Made by a program: the position numbers and the translations under genes. The notes beneath the pieces were generated by a model. That model did no database searches, was not told where the DNA came from, and saw only the letters and a program-made list of their open reading frames with translations. From JAJDIA01 sp031555145 (GTDB lineage: Bacteria; Bacteroidota; Bacteroidia; Bacteroidales; Tannerellaceae), in assembly GCA_031555145.1 (NCBI GenBank), contig JAVBUR010000039.1:1-52485 (forward strand): a stretch of DNA of 52,485 bases, read 5' to 3'. Of the stretch, positions 1 to 9,039 are shown in pieces (position 1 is the first letter of the stretch; each line of letters starts with the position of its first letter).

Positions 1-1
1 T

Positions 2-89
2 GTTTCACCTATTGAAACTGCCTGTTTCACCGTTTGGAACTCGGAGTTTCACCCTATGAAACTAAAAGTTTCATCCTACTGAAACTCTT
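2..89. repeat. Tandem array of 22-bp palindromic units
   Basis: Four units begin with GTTTCA at 2, 24, 46 and 68, exactly 22 bp apart. Units 1, 3 and 4 contain the inverted arm TGAAAC (13-18, 57-62, 80-85), giving GTTTCA-N5/6-TGAAAC. Unit 2 has the degraded arm GGAAC. The linkers between units differ, so the palindrome is the conserved part. The array starts at the window edge and may extend to the left. Function unknown; it could bind a protein or form small hairpins. Confidence 0.85.
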
Positions 90-120
90 ACGGCACCATC
101 GTCTTTCTTTTGATGCCCCG

Positions 121-232
121 TGTGACAGATGTGACAGCAAATTGTCCTGAAAACGGATCTGTCACGGGCATCTATCACACATTCAATCCGTTCTCAATCA
201 GAACGATAATGCCCTCCGTGTGACAGCGTGAC
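121..232. repeat. Scattered TGTGACAG motifs, both orientations
   Basis: TGTGACAG occurs at 121-128, 130-137 and 219-226. CTGTCAC at 159-165 is the inverted form, and GTGACGG follows the last copy. Spacing is irregular. This may be a cluster of operator-like sites or an intergenic repeat family. Function unknown. Confidence 0.55.
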
Positions 233-320
233 GGATAAATTCGAAAAAAAAACTTCGTGTAGAAGGGAGCGCAGTCAATTCACAAAGGACAGCTCACCTT
301 CAAATATGGTTGAAACTGAA

Positions 321-358
321 ACGGGCTTGCATCCGTTTTGAGTTGGAGGCAAGCCCGT
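321..358 (-). terminator. Rho-independent terminator of the epimerase gene
   Basis: Perfect 10-bp inverted repeat, ACGGGCTTGC at 321-330 and GCAAGCCCGT at 349-358, with an 18-nt loop. On the minus strand it lies 21 bp past the stop of the epimerase gene and is followed by a T-containing tract. Confidence 0.75.
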
Positions 359-379
359 ATATATGGGGAGTTCGTGAAC

Positions 380-1510
380 TTATTCGACCGTGAACTTATA
401 GGTGCATTCGCTGAAGTACTTTTCGCCCGGGAGCAGAACGGTGCTCGGGAAGTTCGGCTGGTTGGGGCTGTCGGGGAAATGTTGTGTTTCCAGACAGAAG
501 GCACCGCGATGGGGATAGAGTGTATCATGCTTGCCTTTGTCGGAACCCGACATGAAGTTGCCGGAATAGAACTGAACGCCCGGTTCGTTGGTATAGACTT
601 CGAGGGCGATACCGGTAGCGGGGCAGTAGGCTTTAGCAGCCAGAGCCTTGATGTCGCCATTGGTATTCAATACCCAGTTATGGTCGTAACCACGGCCTTT
701 AACCAACTGGTCGAAGTCGTCATTAATATGTGCTCCAATAGCGACGGGTTGACGTAGATCCATCGGCGTACCTTCTACCGAAGGCAGTTCGCCTGTCGGA
801 ATCAGCGTAGAATCAACCGGGGTATACGTATCGGCATTGATCATCAATGTCTGATCCAGGATCTGTGTGCCCGACAATGCACCAGCCAGGTTGAAATAGC
901 TGTGGTTGGTAAGGTTGCAGAGCGTCGGTTTGTCGGTCGTAGCTTCATACTTGATGTCGATGGCGTTATCGTCGGTCAACGTATAGGTTACCTTGATATT
1001 CAGGTTACCCGGGAAGCCGGCTTCGCCGTCGGCAGACAGATAGGAAAGTTCGAGTGTATGGTCGTTCACCTGTTTGGCATCCCAGACTTTGGTATGATAG
1101 CCATTCGGTCCGCCATGCAGGCAGTGGCCATTGTTGTTCTGCGGCAGGGTGTATTCCACGCCGTCGAGGGTGAATTTGCCATGGGCGATACGGTTGCCGT
1201 AGCGGCCAATCAAGGCTCCGTAGTTACCATCGATAGCGACATAGTCCACAATGTTGTCGTAGCCCAATACCACATCGGTCATCTGGCCTTTGTTGTCGGG
1301 AACCATCATGGAGACGAGACGTCCACCATAATTAGTGATGCAGGCTTCCAGACCGTTTTTGTTTGTCAGCACATACAATCCGATGTCTTTACCTTCTACA
1401 ATAGATTCGAAATCAGCCATTTTCAGGCCGGAAAGGGTTGTTTCTACTTTCTTTTCGGCGCATGAGAAACATACACATGCTGCCAGCATTGCCAATACTG
1501 TTCTTTTCAT
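380..1510 (-). CDS. galM: Aldose 1-epimerase (galactose mutarotase), lipoprotein
   Basis: Interconverts alpha and beta anomers of galactose and related aldoses. The GalM family signature is clear: the histidine region around GHCLHGGPNGYH, the second histidine in LTNHSYFNLAG, and the C-terminal catalytic glutamate in CLETQHFPDSPNQPNFPS. The frame is open to 1540, but I choose the ATG at 1510 because it gives a typical signal peptide, MKRTVLAML then CFSC, ending in a lipobox-like Cys about 17 residues in. The protein is therefore probably an exported lipoprotein of about 376 aa, acting on sugars outside the cytoplasm, which is common for this family in Bacteroidota. It is a single gene with its own -7 element and terminator. 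Confidence 0.93.
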   Translation of the reverse strand: MKRTVLAMLAACVCFSCAEKKVETTLSGLKMADFESIVEGKDIGLYVLTNKNGLEACITNYGGRLVSMMVPDNKGQMTDVVLGYDNIVDYVAIDGNYGALIGRYGNRIAHGKFTLDGVEYTLPQNNNGHCLHGGPNGYHTKVWDAKQVNDHTLELSYLSADGEAGFPGNLNIKVTYTLTDDNAIDIKYEATTDKPTLCNLTNHSYFNLAGALSGTQILDQTLMINADTYTPVDSTLIPTGELPSVEGTPMDLRQPVAIGAHINDDFDQLVKGRGYDHNWVLNTNGDIKALAAKAYCPATGIALEVYTNEPGVQFYSGNFMSGSDKGKHDTLYPHRGAFCLETQHFPDSPNQPNFPSTVLLPGEKYFSECTYKFTVE

Positions 1511-1547
1511 TCCTATATGTGTTAATTTATACAGTTGCATTGGGTGG

Positions 1548-1555
1548 CAAATATA
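1548..1555 (-). promoter_or_regulatory. -7 promoter element for the epimerase gene
   Basis: On the minus strand this reads TATATTTG, a match to the Bacteroidota -7 consensus TAnnTTTG, about 37 bp before the chosen ATG at 1510. No clear -33 TTTG at the usual spacing. The position supports starting the gene at 1510 rather than 1540. Confidence 0.5.
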
Positions 1556-1659
1556 CGCTTTTCCATGTTATTTCATTGTAGAACAACACAAAAAACGACA
1601 TGGAGACCACCGGTATCCATTGAAAAAAACTAAAAAAGAGGTCTTCCCTCTGTCCACTC

Positions 1660-1690
1660 ATTGTTTTATCGGTTCACTTTCGTACATTTG
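1660..1690 (+). promoter_or_regulatory. Promoter of thyA-folA
   Basis: A -33 element ATTG (1660-1663), a 19-nt spacer and the -7 element TACATTTG (1683-1690) match the Bacteroidota consensus TTTG-N19-TAnnTTTG. The ATG of thyA follows at 1713, leaving a short leader of about 15-20 nt. Confidence 0.75.
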
Positions 1691-1712
1691 TGTCCTACTA
1701 TAATCGGTAAGC

Positions 1713-2507
1713 ATGAAACAATATCTGGCATTACTTGAACGTGTATTGAGTGAGGGGGTTAAAAAGGAAGATCGCACAAATACCGGAACATACAGTATAT
1801 TCGGTCATCAAATGCGGTTCGACCTGTCGGAAGGATTCCCCATGCTGACCACCAAAAAGCTGCATCTCAAATCTATCATATACGAACTGCTCTGGTTCCT
1901 GCGGGGCGACACGAACGTGAAATACCTACAGGAAAATGGCGTACGTATCTGGAATGAATGGGCGGATGCCGACGGTGAACTGGGTCACGTCTATGGTTAT
2001 CAATGGCGTTCATGGCCTGACTATACCGGCGGGCATATTGACCAGATCACGGAAGTAGTGGATACGATCCGTCGGAATCCCGATTCACGCCGGATGATCG
2101 TAAGCGCCTGGAACGTGGGAGATATCAAGCATATGAACCTGCCTCCCTGCCATGCGTTCTTCCAGTTTTATGTAGCCGACGGCCGGTTGAGCCTCCAACT
2201 CTACCAGCGCAGTGCGGATATTTTCCTGGGCGTACCATTCAACATAGCCTCGTATGCCTTGTTATTACAGATGGTGGCACAGGTGACGGGGCTCCAAGCC
2301 GGTGACTTTGTCCACACGCTGGGAGATGCCCATATTTATACCAACCATCTCGATCAGGTACGCCTGCAACTGGAACGCGCACCGCGTGCATTACCCGAGA
2401 TGCGTATCAACCCGGAAGTAACAAACATATTTGATTTCAAATACGACGACTTTACACTCCTCAACTACGATCCCCATCCGCACATCAAGGGAGATGTCGC
2501 GGTGTAA
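1713..2507 (+). CDS. thyA: Thymidylate synthase
   Basis: Converts dUMP to dTMP with methylene-tetrahydrofolate, releasing dihydrofolate. The 264-aa length matches the compact bacterial ThyA. Visible signatures: the nucleotide-binding SRRMIVSAWNV, the active-site cysteine in LPPCHAFFQFY, the QRSADIFLGVPFNIASYA block and the C-terminal folate-binding end (PHPHIKGDVAV). The start is fixed by the promoter just upstream. It is followed by folA, whose product recycles the dihydrofolate made here. Confidence 0.98.
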   Translation: MKQYLALLERVLSEGVKKEDRTNTGTYSIFGHQMRFDLSEGFPMLTTKKLHLKSIIYELLWFLRGDTNVKYLQENGVRIWNEWADADGELGHVYGYQWRSWPDYTGGHIDQITEVVDTIRRNPDSRRMIVSAWNVGDIKHMNLPPCHAFFQFYVADGRLSLQLYQRSADIFLGVPFNIASYALLLQMVAQVTGLQAGDFVHTLGDAHIYTNHLDQVRLQLERAPRALPEMRINPEVTNIFDFKYDDFTLLNYDPHPHIKGDVAV

Positions 2508-2543
2508 TGATGACTGATGAAAAAGAATAAGGTGGAAGAAAAA

Positions 2544-2592
2544 GCATTCCGTCGCGAATGCTGGTGAACTAAATGAGCAGCTTGAAGAAGCT
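2544..2592 (+). other. Two hairpins in the thyA-folA spacer
   Basis: GCATTC (2544-2549) pairs with GAATGC (2556-2561) across a 6-nt loop, and AGCTT (2579-2583) pairs with AAGCT (2588-2592) across GAAG. They lie in the 127-nt spacer between thyA and folA. Neither has a T-tract, so mRNA processing, attenuation or no role are all possible. Confidence 0.45.
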
Positions 2593-2634
2593 ACGTACGA
2601 AAAAGACAGTAAGGATTATTAAATCGAAAAGGTT

Positions 2635-3138
2635 ATGAGTAAGATTTCAATTATTGCTGCGTTGGCCGAAAACAACGCGATCGGTAAGAACCAACAGTTA
2701 CTGTGGCACTTGCCGACCGACATGAAACGCTTCAAAACGTTGACAACGGGTCATGCCGTGATTATGGGACGGAAAACGTTCGAATCACTCCCCCAGGGCG
2801 CACTGCCTAACCGGAAAAATATGGTGCTGACCACCATGCCGGAAGCTGGATTCGTCAACTGTTTTGCCTGTGAGTCCATGCGTGATGCACTGGAGATGTG
2901 CGAGAAGGAAGACGAAGTCTTCGTCATCGGAGGCTCCATGGTCTATCGACAAGCCCTGGGCCGCGCCGATAAGATGTATCTGACACGTGTCCACCATGTG
3001 TTTGAAGATGCCTCCTCATTTTTCCCTGTGGTCAACTTTGATGAGTGGGAAGAAATAGAACGGGAGGAGTTCCCGGCGGACGACAAGCATGCGTATCCCT
3101 TTACCTTCCTGACCTACGTCCGGAAAGGAAAAGCGTAA
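2635..3138 (+). CDS. folA: Dihydrofolate reductase
   Basis: Reduces dihydrofolate to tetrahydrofolate with NADPH; the target of trimethoprim. 167 aa, normal for the family. N-terminal signature ISIIAALAENNAIGKNQQLLWHLP (split here: substrate pocket with W-H-L-P-x-D), the acidic residue in LPTDMKRFK, the NADPH-binding VIMGRKTFESLP and the second site VFVIGGSMVYRQAL. Shares a transcript with thyA and ends at a strong terminator. Confidence 0.97.
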   Translation: MSKISIIAALAENNAIGKNQQLLWHLPTDMKRFKTLTTGHAVIMGRKTFESLPQGALPNRKNMVLTTMPEAGFVNCFACESMRDALEMCEKEDEVFVIGGSMVYRQALGRADKMYLTRVHHVFEDASSFFPVVNFDEWEEIEREEFPADDKHAYPFTFLTYVRKGKA

Positions 3139-3162
3139 CACACCTCTGCTATCAACCGATCA

Positions 3163-3210
3163 GGCAAGCTCCATTACGACAATGCGTAATGGAGTTTGCC
3201 TTCTTTATTT
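3163..3210 (+). terminator. Terminator after thyA-folA
   Basis: A 16-bp stem (3163-3178 with 3185-3200, one G:U pair) with a 6-nt loop, followed by the T-rich tract TTCTTTATTT. It lies 25 bp past the folA stop. Confidence 0.88.
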
Positions 3211-3302
3211 CTAATTAACATAAAATTCACACTTTTTTAGCCTTCCTTTGTATCTATAATAGGAAAAGGTCTTGTTCCATTACTAACGAAAAAACGATTG
3301 AT

Positions 3303-6300
3303 ATGAAAGTTAGAACAATCTGTATGATACTATTGGCTGCCGTTTGCCTGTCGTGGATCGCTTTCAGCAGCGACATGCATACCCCCCCTGAACAAAAAGA
3401 AGTTATTACCCAAGCCATGCAACAAAAGAACACCCCCCAACTGATCAAAGCACTTATCACGCAGATGAAAGGCGAACTGGAGAAAGACTACGACCGCTTC
3501 CCCGCATTGATAGGCGAAGTGGAAAAATACACCCGTGAATGTACGGATCCGGCTAGCGTCGCCATCCTGCACTCGATGACAGCCGAGATGTATAACCAGT
3601 ACTATCAACAAAACCGTTGGAATATCAACCGCCGTACGAACCTGAGCGGTTACACACCCGACGATATACGGGAATGGACGACCAACCTCTTTACTGACAA
3701 GGTAAAGGAAGAACTGGCAGCCTCCCTCCTGCCGGCTGCGCTGTTACAGCAAACACCGGCAGCCCAATACAAAGAGATTATGGAGACGGGGAAAGATTCG
3801 CCCACGCTGCGCCCTACGCTATATGATTTCCTGATCGCCCGTGCGATTGAGATACAACCGGCTGAGTCCTTCTATCAGAAGTGGGAGGATTTCCGGCAAA
3901 CACAATTCGATCCCAAAGCGCTCTTACTGGTTGAATTAGAGCATCTACAATACAACTACCAGATCAGTGCTACGGAACAGGCCTATAAACAATATACAGC
4001 TTCCCTGGATAGTCTATTATCTCACTACGCGTGGGCAGATTATGCTACAGAGATACAGATCGCCCGGATCCAGGCGTTGGGAACAGGCATGTACCGGACA
4101 GAAAACCGCGACTCGGTCCTGGATATCCAGTATAATCTCTGCAAAGAGACTATCTCCCGTTACTCCAATTATGAGCGGATCGGTGTGGTAAAAAACAAGT
4201 TGGCGCAATTGGAAGCGTTAACATTTTCTTCCTTCCTGCCGGAAACGGTTTCCCCGGGTGATTCCATCGATATCCAGTTGTCTTACACGAATGTGACACG
4301 TATCAAGGTCGACTTGTATGAAAGTAAACAAGCCGTTGCCAAAGGGCCTCATCCCAGCTACGGAAAGAATACGTCCAAAGGGAAATTGGTCAGAACCGTT
4401 TACTTTACACTGAATCCGGCGAAAACATATCTCAACTATGATACAACACTGCAAATACCGGCCGGTAATCTGGGGCTGTATGAATGCGTTATTTCAGTGC
4501 CGGACCAGAAGATAACAGCCAGCCATATACTGAGCGTAAGCCGCCTGGCAACCGTCTATCGCACCATTGATAAACAATCCGAAGTATTGGTGACTGACCG
4601 TAAAAGCGGGCAACCGATCCCACAAGCGATCGTCACCTGGTATGGCAATGGAGTACGTGAAGGTTTGAAGCCTCTTGGATCAGCCCAAACAGACAAAGAC
4701 GGGCTGGTAGTCATACCCGCCAACAGCAAGATATCCAATGTACAGGCCACCCTGGCTCAAGATACGGCTTGCTTCTATGCAAGTCTCAACCGGTATAGCT
4801 ATGATACTTCGGAAAGTGCCATACACACAAACCTGTCTTTGTTTACCGACCGGGGATTGCATCGTCCCGGACAAACCGTATTCTTCAAAGGGATAGCGTA
4901 TCAATTGGGGACAGACCTGTCGCAGGTAGTAGCGAATCAAACCTACACAGTGATCCTGCGGGATGCCAACTATAAGGAAGTAGCCACCAAGCAATGTACG
5001 ACGAATGCTTTTGGCTCGTTCAACGGTGAGTTTGTATTGCCGACACAGGTGTTGAACGGTTCGTTCACCATAACCGCCGGTGATTATTCAACCTGGTTCC
5101 GGGTGGAAGAATACAAACGCCCGACATTTGCCATCGAACTGGATAGCATCCGGGGAGAAGTGGCATTTGGCGACAGTGTAACCATCCAGGGAAAAGTACA
5201 GACCTTCTCAGGTGTCACGTTGACGGAAGCGGCTGTGACATGGCGGATCATACGCCGATCATTCTGGTTATACCGCGGCTTGCCGACCCAAACCAGACAA
5301 GTGGCGGAAGGGACAACCCGAGTCTCGGCAGATGGCACATTCTCCCTCTCCTTCCAACCGGAGAAGTATGAAGCTGCCGATTCTTTCCAACAGTTCTATA
5401 CCTATGAAACAGCGGTGACGGTCACCGACAGCAAAGGCGAAACACAGGAAACGCGCTCCTCCTTCAACGTAGGAGACGCCAGCCTGGTATTATCTACCAA
5501 TCTGCCCGATAAGATAGAGAAAGAGGCGGTCTCCCTGCTTATCTCGGCTGAAACGCTGAACGAACAGCCGACGACCGCCTCTGGGACCTGGAAGATCGTA
5601 CTGTGGGCCAATGACAAAGTACAAACAAAAGCCACTGAATTCAAGGAAGGCGAAACAAAGGGGACGGGTACATTTACCTCCGGCCAACCGATCGATCCCG
5701 CCACCTTTGCAGCATTACCTTCAGGCCGCTACCGGTTGTTCCTTCAGGCTAAAGACGCAAAAGGGAGGGATGTATTGCATGAACAGGATGTGATCCTGTA
5801 CAGCAAGCAAGACAAACGCCCGCCCGTCTTCTCGCATTTTTGGGTATTGGAAGAACAGACCACCTGCCTGCCAGGCGAAGAAGCGGCTTTCATTCTGGGC
5901 ACGTCTGATAAAGACGCTTATATCCTGTATGAAATATTCTGCGGAGACAAACTCCAGTCGCGCAAACGGATCAAATTGACGGATGAAAACCAACGCTTTT
6001 CGCTGGGTTTCCAAGAAAGTTGGGGAGATGGAGCAGTCGCCTCCTTTACATTTGTCAAAGACGGAGAACTACACTACACCCATGTAAACCTGCTCCGGAA
6101 ACAGCCGGATAAACGGCTGACACTTACCCCGGTCACCTTCCGCGACCAATTAGTTCCCGGGACGAAAGAGAACTGGACATTCCGTCTCCACAGTGCTGAC
6201 TCCACCACGGTGGATGCCGAGATACTGGCATCGATGTATGATGCCTCATTAGACAAGTTAATGCCTTTTCAATGGGCCTTCTCGCCTGTCCGCTCTATCT

Positions 6301-8963
6301 GGATGAATGCGCCTTTCTTCTACACAAGTGAAGGATTCGGGTATACACAGGCCTATGGAAATGAAGAATTGAAGCTCGTACGCTATCGCGACTATAGCTA
6401 TGACCGACTGAACTGGCAAGGAGTGTTATATGGTGGAGTAAAGGAAGAAAGCATGGGTATAACTACCCGGCAGTCTAACCGTATGGCATCTGTCCAGATG
6501 CTGGCCGATAGCAGCCCGGGTGATGCGCTAAAGGTAGGTTATGGCTATATGATGAAAGCAGACGCTGATGAATCCATGCCCGCTCCCCCGGCATTAAATC
6601 AAGCTGCAGTAGAAACAGCTTCAACAGCCAACGGAAGCCAGTCGGCAGCCCCGCTTCAACTTCGGCAGAACTTCAACGAAACAGCCTTCTTCTATCCTAC
6701 CCTGCGTACAAACGAGGCAGGCGATGTATTGATCCAATTCACCCTGCCGGAAAGCAATACCTCCTGGAAGTTCCAGGCCATTGCCCATACGAAAGACCTG
6801 AAATACGGACAACTGACAAAAGAAGTAGTTACCAGCAAGCCCTTTATGGTGACCCCCAACCTGCCCCGCTTCCTGCGTGAAGACGATCAGGTGACCATCT
6901 CGACCCAGTTGCTGAACCAACTCGACAAGGAGATCACTGGTAAAGCCCGTCTCGAATTCTTCGATCCGGCAACGGATAAGGCGATCGACGGATGGAAGCA
7001 ACCCGAACAACCGTTCACCCTTGCCGCCAAGAGTAACGGGACAGCCTCCTGGACAATCACCACACCGAAAGGTATCAGCCTCGTCGGTTGCCGGATTATC
7101 GCCGAGAGTGCCGATGGCAGCGATGGCGAGCAACACCTACTACCAGTACTGTCCAACCGTATCCTGGTAACGGAAAGTACGCCGGTCTATATGCTGCAAC
7201 CGGGCGAGAAGACCATTCGTATCGCGGCCGCCAAAGGCAGTCGCGAGCCGTTCCGCCTGACGATGGAACTGACTGCCAATCCCGTATGGTATGCCGTTCA
7301 GGCGTTACCGACAATGACACAGCCCGACAACGACAATATCCTGTCGTGGTTTGCGGCCTACTACAGCAACACGCTGGCTACCTATATCGCGTCAGCACAT
7401 CCACGTGTACAACGCATCATCAGCCTGTGGACAGCACAGGGAGGTAATGCCAGCACCTTACTCTCCAACCTCGAAAAGAACGAAGAGTTGAAAAACATCC
7501 TTCTCGAAGAAACGCCGTGGGTGTTGGCCGCCAACAACGAAACGGAACAGAAACAACGCCTCGCCCTCCTGTTTGATATGAACCGAGCTGCCAACCTGCG
7601 GGAAGCAGCCTTGCAACGGCTCATCGAACAGCAAACAGCAGACGGTGGCTGGAGCTGGTTCAAGGGCTTCTATACGGATCGTACGATCACCCTCTCCATC
7701 GTCAAAGGCATGCAGCAACTGACACAACAGCAAACCATACAATGGAACGACTCGGAGAAAGCAATACTGAACAAGGCTGTAGCCTATCTGGATAACTGCA
7801 TCCGGAAAGACTTTGCCGATCTGAAGAAGAATGACAAACAATGGCAGAAATCTACGCCTTCGTCCTGGCAACTTACTTACCTGTTTGTACGCAGCGGCGT
7901 CAAAGACATCGCCTTATCTGCCGACACACAGGATGCTGTCCGCTTCTACACCACACAGTCTGCCAAAGAATGGACTAAGTTATCGTATGCAGGGAAGGCC
8001 GAAACCGCCCTGTTGGCACAGCGTAGCGGCGACAAAGCCACTGCAACCGCCATCCTTGCTTGGTTGCGCAAGACGGCCACCACCTCCGAAGAACTCGGCA
8101 TGTACTGGGCTAACAACCGGAGAGGAGATGATTTCTTCAACTCCCCTGTCGATACCCATTGCCTGTTGATGGGAGCCTTTAATGAGCTGAGCCCAGACAG
8201 CGGCGAAACCGACCGGATGAAACAATGGCTGCTGAACCAGAAGCGCACCCAAAACTGGGGCACCGTTCCTTCGAACATCAATGCCATCTATACGTTACTG
8301 CTGACCGGAAGCGACTGGCTGACACAGGAGAATACCCTCACCGCACAATGGGGCAGCCAGATATTCACCAGCGGATCGGGCGAAGCTGCCACAGGCTACA
8401 TCAAGGCCGCCGTGGAAGGGAAAGAGATCACAAGCGGTACGAATACCCTCGTCCTTCGCAAAGAAGGAAGCGCACCTGCCTGGGGAGCCGTGTACAACCA
8501 GTATTTCGAAACCCTGGATAAGGTAAACGCTCACAAAGGCGTACTGAATGTGGAAAAGAAACTGTTTGTCGAGACCAACAGCGGAACCGAGCGTCAGTTC
8601 CGTCCCATATCGGCAAACACTCCCCTCCGCGTAGGTGATAAGGTGATTGTACGGCTAACAATCCGTACCGACCGGAGCATGGACTACGTGGTACTGAAAG
8701 ATCTCCGGGCCGGTTGCTTTGAACCGGCGCAGGCTCTTTCCGGTTATAATTACAGGGACGGCGTCGGTTATTACCAGTCGCCGAAAGACGTATCGGAAAA
8801 CTTCTTCTTCACCCACCTGCCGAAGGGTACCTTCGTACTGGAATACCCGGTATATGTATCCCGGACAGGTGACTATGCAGGAGGAATCAGTACGATCCAA
8901 TGCATGTATGCCCCCGAATTCACCTCGCATACAGCGGGAGAACGGATCCGGGTGAACAATTAA
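3303..8963 (+). CDS. Alpha-2-macroglobulin-like protein lacking the thioester motif
   Basis: Very large protein (1886 aa) with a hydrophobic N-terminal signal (ICMILLAAVCLSWIAFSS), a string of beta-sandwich macroglobulin domains, an A2M-type bait/MG region (TDRGLHRPGQTVFFKG; EYKRPTFAIEL) and the C-terminal alpha/alpha-toroid with Trp-rich repeats (TADGGWSWFKGF). Family members are envelope proteinase traps. The position where relatives carry the thioester CxEQ is occupied by TMTQPDNDN (residues 1337-1345), with the flanking NPVWYAVQALP and SNTLATYI conserved, so covalent trapping should be impossible. A T-rich TTCCTTTG at 3243-3250 is a weak -7 candidate. It stands alone in its transcription unit; the next genes have their own -7 element. 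Confidence 0.92.
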   Translation: MKVRTICMILLAAVCLSWIAFSSDMHTPPEQKEVITQAMQQKNTPQLIKALITQMKGELEKDYDRFPALIGEVEKYTRECTDPASVAILHSMTAEMYNQYYQQNRWNINRRTNLSGYTPDDIREWTTNLFTDKVKEELAASLLPAALLQQTPAAQYKEIMETGKDSPTLRPTLYDFLIARAIEIQPAESFYQKWEDFRQTQFDPKALLLVELEHLQYNYQISATEQAYKQYTASLDSLLSHYAWADYATEIQIARIQALGTGMYRTENRDSVLDIQYNLCKETISRYSNYERIGVVKNKLAQLEALTFSSFLPETVSPGDSIDIQLSYTNVTRIKVDLYESKQAVAKGPHPSYGKNTSKGKLVRTVYFTLNPAKTYLNYDTTLQIPAGNLGLYECVISVPDQKITASHILSVSRLATVYRTIDKQSEVLVTDRKSGQPIPQAIVTWYGNGVREGLKPLGSAQTDKDGLVVIPANSKISNVQATLAQDTACFYASLNRYSYDTSESAIHTNLSLFTDRGLHRPGQTVFFKGIAYQLGTDLSQVVANQTYTVILRDANYKEVATKQCTTNAFGSFNGEFVLPTQVLNGSFTITAGDYSTWFRVEEYKRPTFAIELDSIRGEVAFGDSVTIQGKVQTFSGVTLTEAAVTWRIIRRSFWLYRGLPTQTRQVAEGTTRVSADGTFSLSFQPEKYEAADSFQQFYTYETAVTVTDSKGETQETRSSFNVGDASLVLSTNLPDKIEKEAVSLLISAETLNEQPTTASGTWKIVLWANDKVQTKATEFKEGETKGTGTFTSGQPIDPATFAALPSGRYRLFLQAKDAKGRDVLHEQDVILYSKQDKRPPVFSHFWVLEEQTTCLPGEEAAFILGTSDKDAYILYEIFCGDKLQSRKRIKLTDENQRFSLGFQESWGDGAVASFTFVKDGELHYTHVNLLRKQPDKRLTLTPVTFRDQLVPGTKENWTFRLHSADSTTVDAEILASMYDASLDKLMPFQWAFSPVRSIWMNAPFFYTSEGFGYTQAYGNEELKLVRYRDYSYDRLNWQGVLYGGVKEESMGITTRQSNRMASVQMLADSSPGDALKVGYGYMMKADADESMPAPPALNQAAVETASTANGSQSAAPLQLRQNFNETAFFYPTLRTNEAGDVLIQFTLPESNTSWKFQAIAHTKDLKYGQLTKEVVTSKPFMVTPNLPRFLREDDQVTISTQLLNQLDKEITGKARLEFFDPATDKAIDGWKQPEQPFTLAAKSNGTASWTITTPKGISLVGCRIIAESADGSDGEQHLLPVLSNRILVTESTPVYMLQPGEKTIRIAAAKGSREPFRLTMELTANPVWYAVQALPTMTQPDNDNILSWFAAYYSNTLATYIASAHPRVQRIISLWTAQGGNASTLLSNLEKNEELKNILLEETPWVLAANNETEQKQRLALLFDMNRAANLREAALQRLIEQQTADGGWSWFKGFYTDRTITLSIVKGMQQLTQQQTIQWNDSEKAILNKAVAYLDNCIRKDFADLKKNDKQWQKSTPSSWQLTYLFVRSGVKDIALSADTQDAVRFYTTQSAKEWTKLSYAGKAETALLAQRSGDKATATAILAWLRKTATTSEELGMYWANNRRGDDFFNSPVDTHCLLMGAFNELSPDSGETDRMKQWLLNQKRTQNWGTVPSNINAIYTLLLTGSDWLTQENTLTAQWGSQIFTSGSGEAATGYIKAAVEGKEITSGTNTLVLRKEGSAPAWGAVYNQYFETLDKVNAHKGVLNVEKKLFVETNSGTERQFRPISANTPLRVGDKVIVRLTIRTDRSMDYVVLKDLRAGCFEPAQALSGYNYRDGVGYYQSPKDVSENFFFTHLPKGTFVLEYPVYVSRTGDYAGGISTIQCMYAPEFTSHTAGERIRVNN

Positions 8964-8998
8964 TAAAAATTTGTACGCAACTTATCGTATTTTTTATG

Positions 8999-9006
8999 TA
9001 CGTTTG
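8999..9006 (+). promoter_or_regulatory. -7 promoter element for the DUF1573-meaB unit
   Basis: TACGTTTG matches TAnnTTTG and lies 34 bp before the ATG at 9040. A TTTG at 8970-8973 is 25 nt upstream, longer than the usual 19-nt spacing, so the -33 is uncertain. Confidence 0.55.
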
Positions 9007-9010
9007 TGAG

Positions 9011-9032
9011 TTGATATATTTTAAAATATCAA
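9011..9032. promoter_or_regulatory. A+T-rich inverted repeat in the DUF1573 leader
   Basis: TTGATAT (9011-9017) and ATATCAA (9026-9032) are perfect inverted arms across an 8-nt A+T centre, between the -7 element and the start codon. It could be an operator or a leader hairpin. Confidence 0.4.
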
Positions 9033-9039
9033 AGAGTAT

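Larger units (their letters stand above)
1..379. other. Non-coding left edge
   Basis: No convincing gene lies in this stretch. It holds a tandem array of small palindromes (2-89), several TGTGACAG-type motifs (121-232) and the terminator of the minus-strand epimerase gene (321-358). Open frames reaching into it are shadows of the epimerase gene. Confidence 0.7.

Noticed and set aside
2..89. CRISPR-like array
   Set aside because: Units are only 22 bp with palindromic repeats and 4-5-bp linkers, no spacers of 30 bp or more, and no cas genes.
338..1465. Plus-strand frames opposite the epimerase gene
   Set aside because: They lie antisense to a clear GalM-family protein and show no recognisable motifs.
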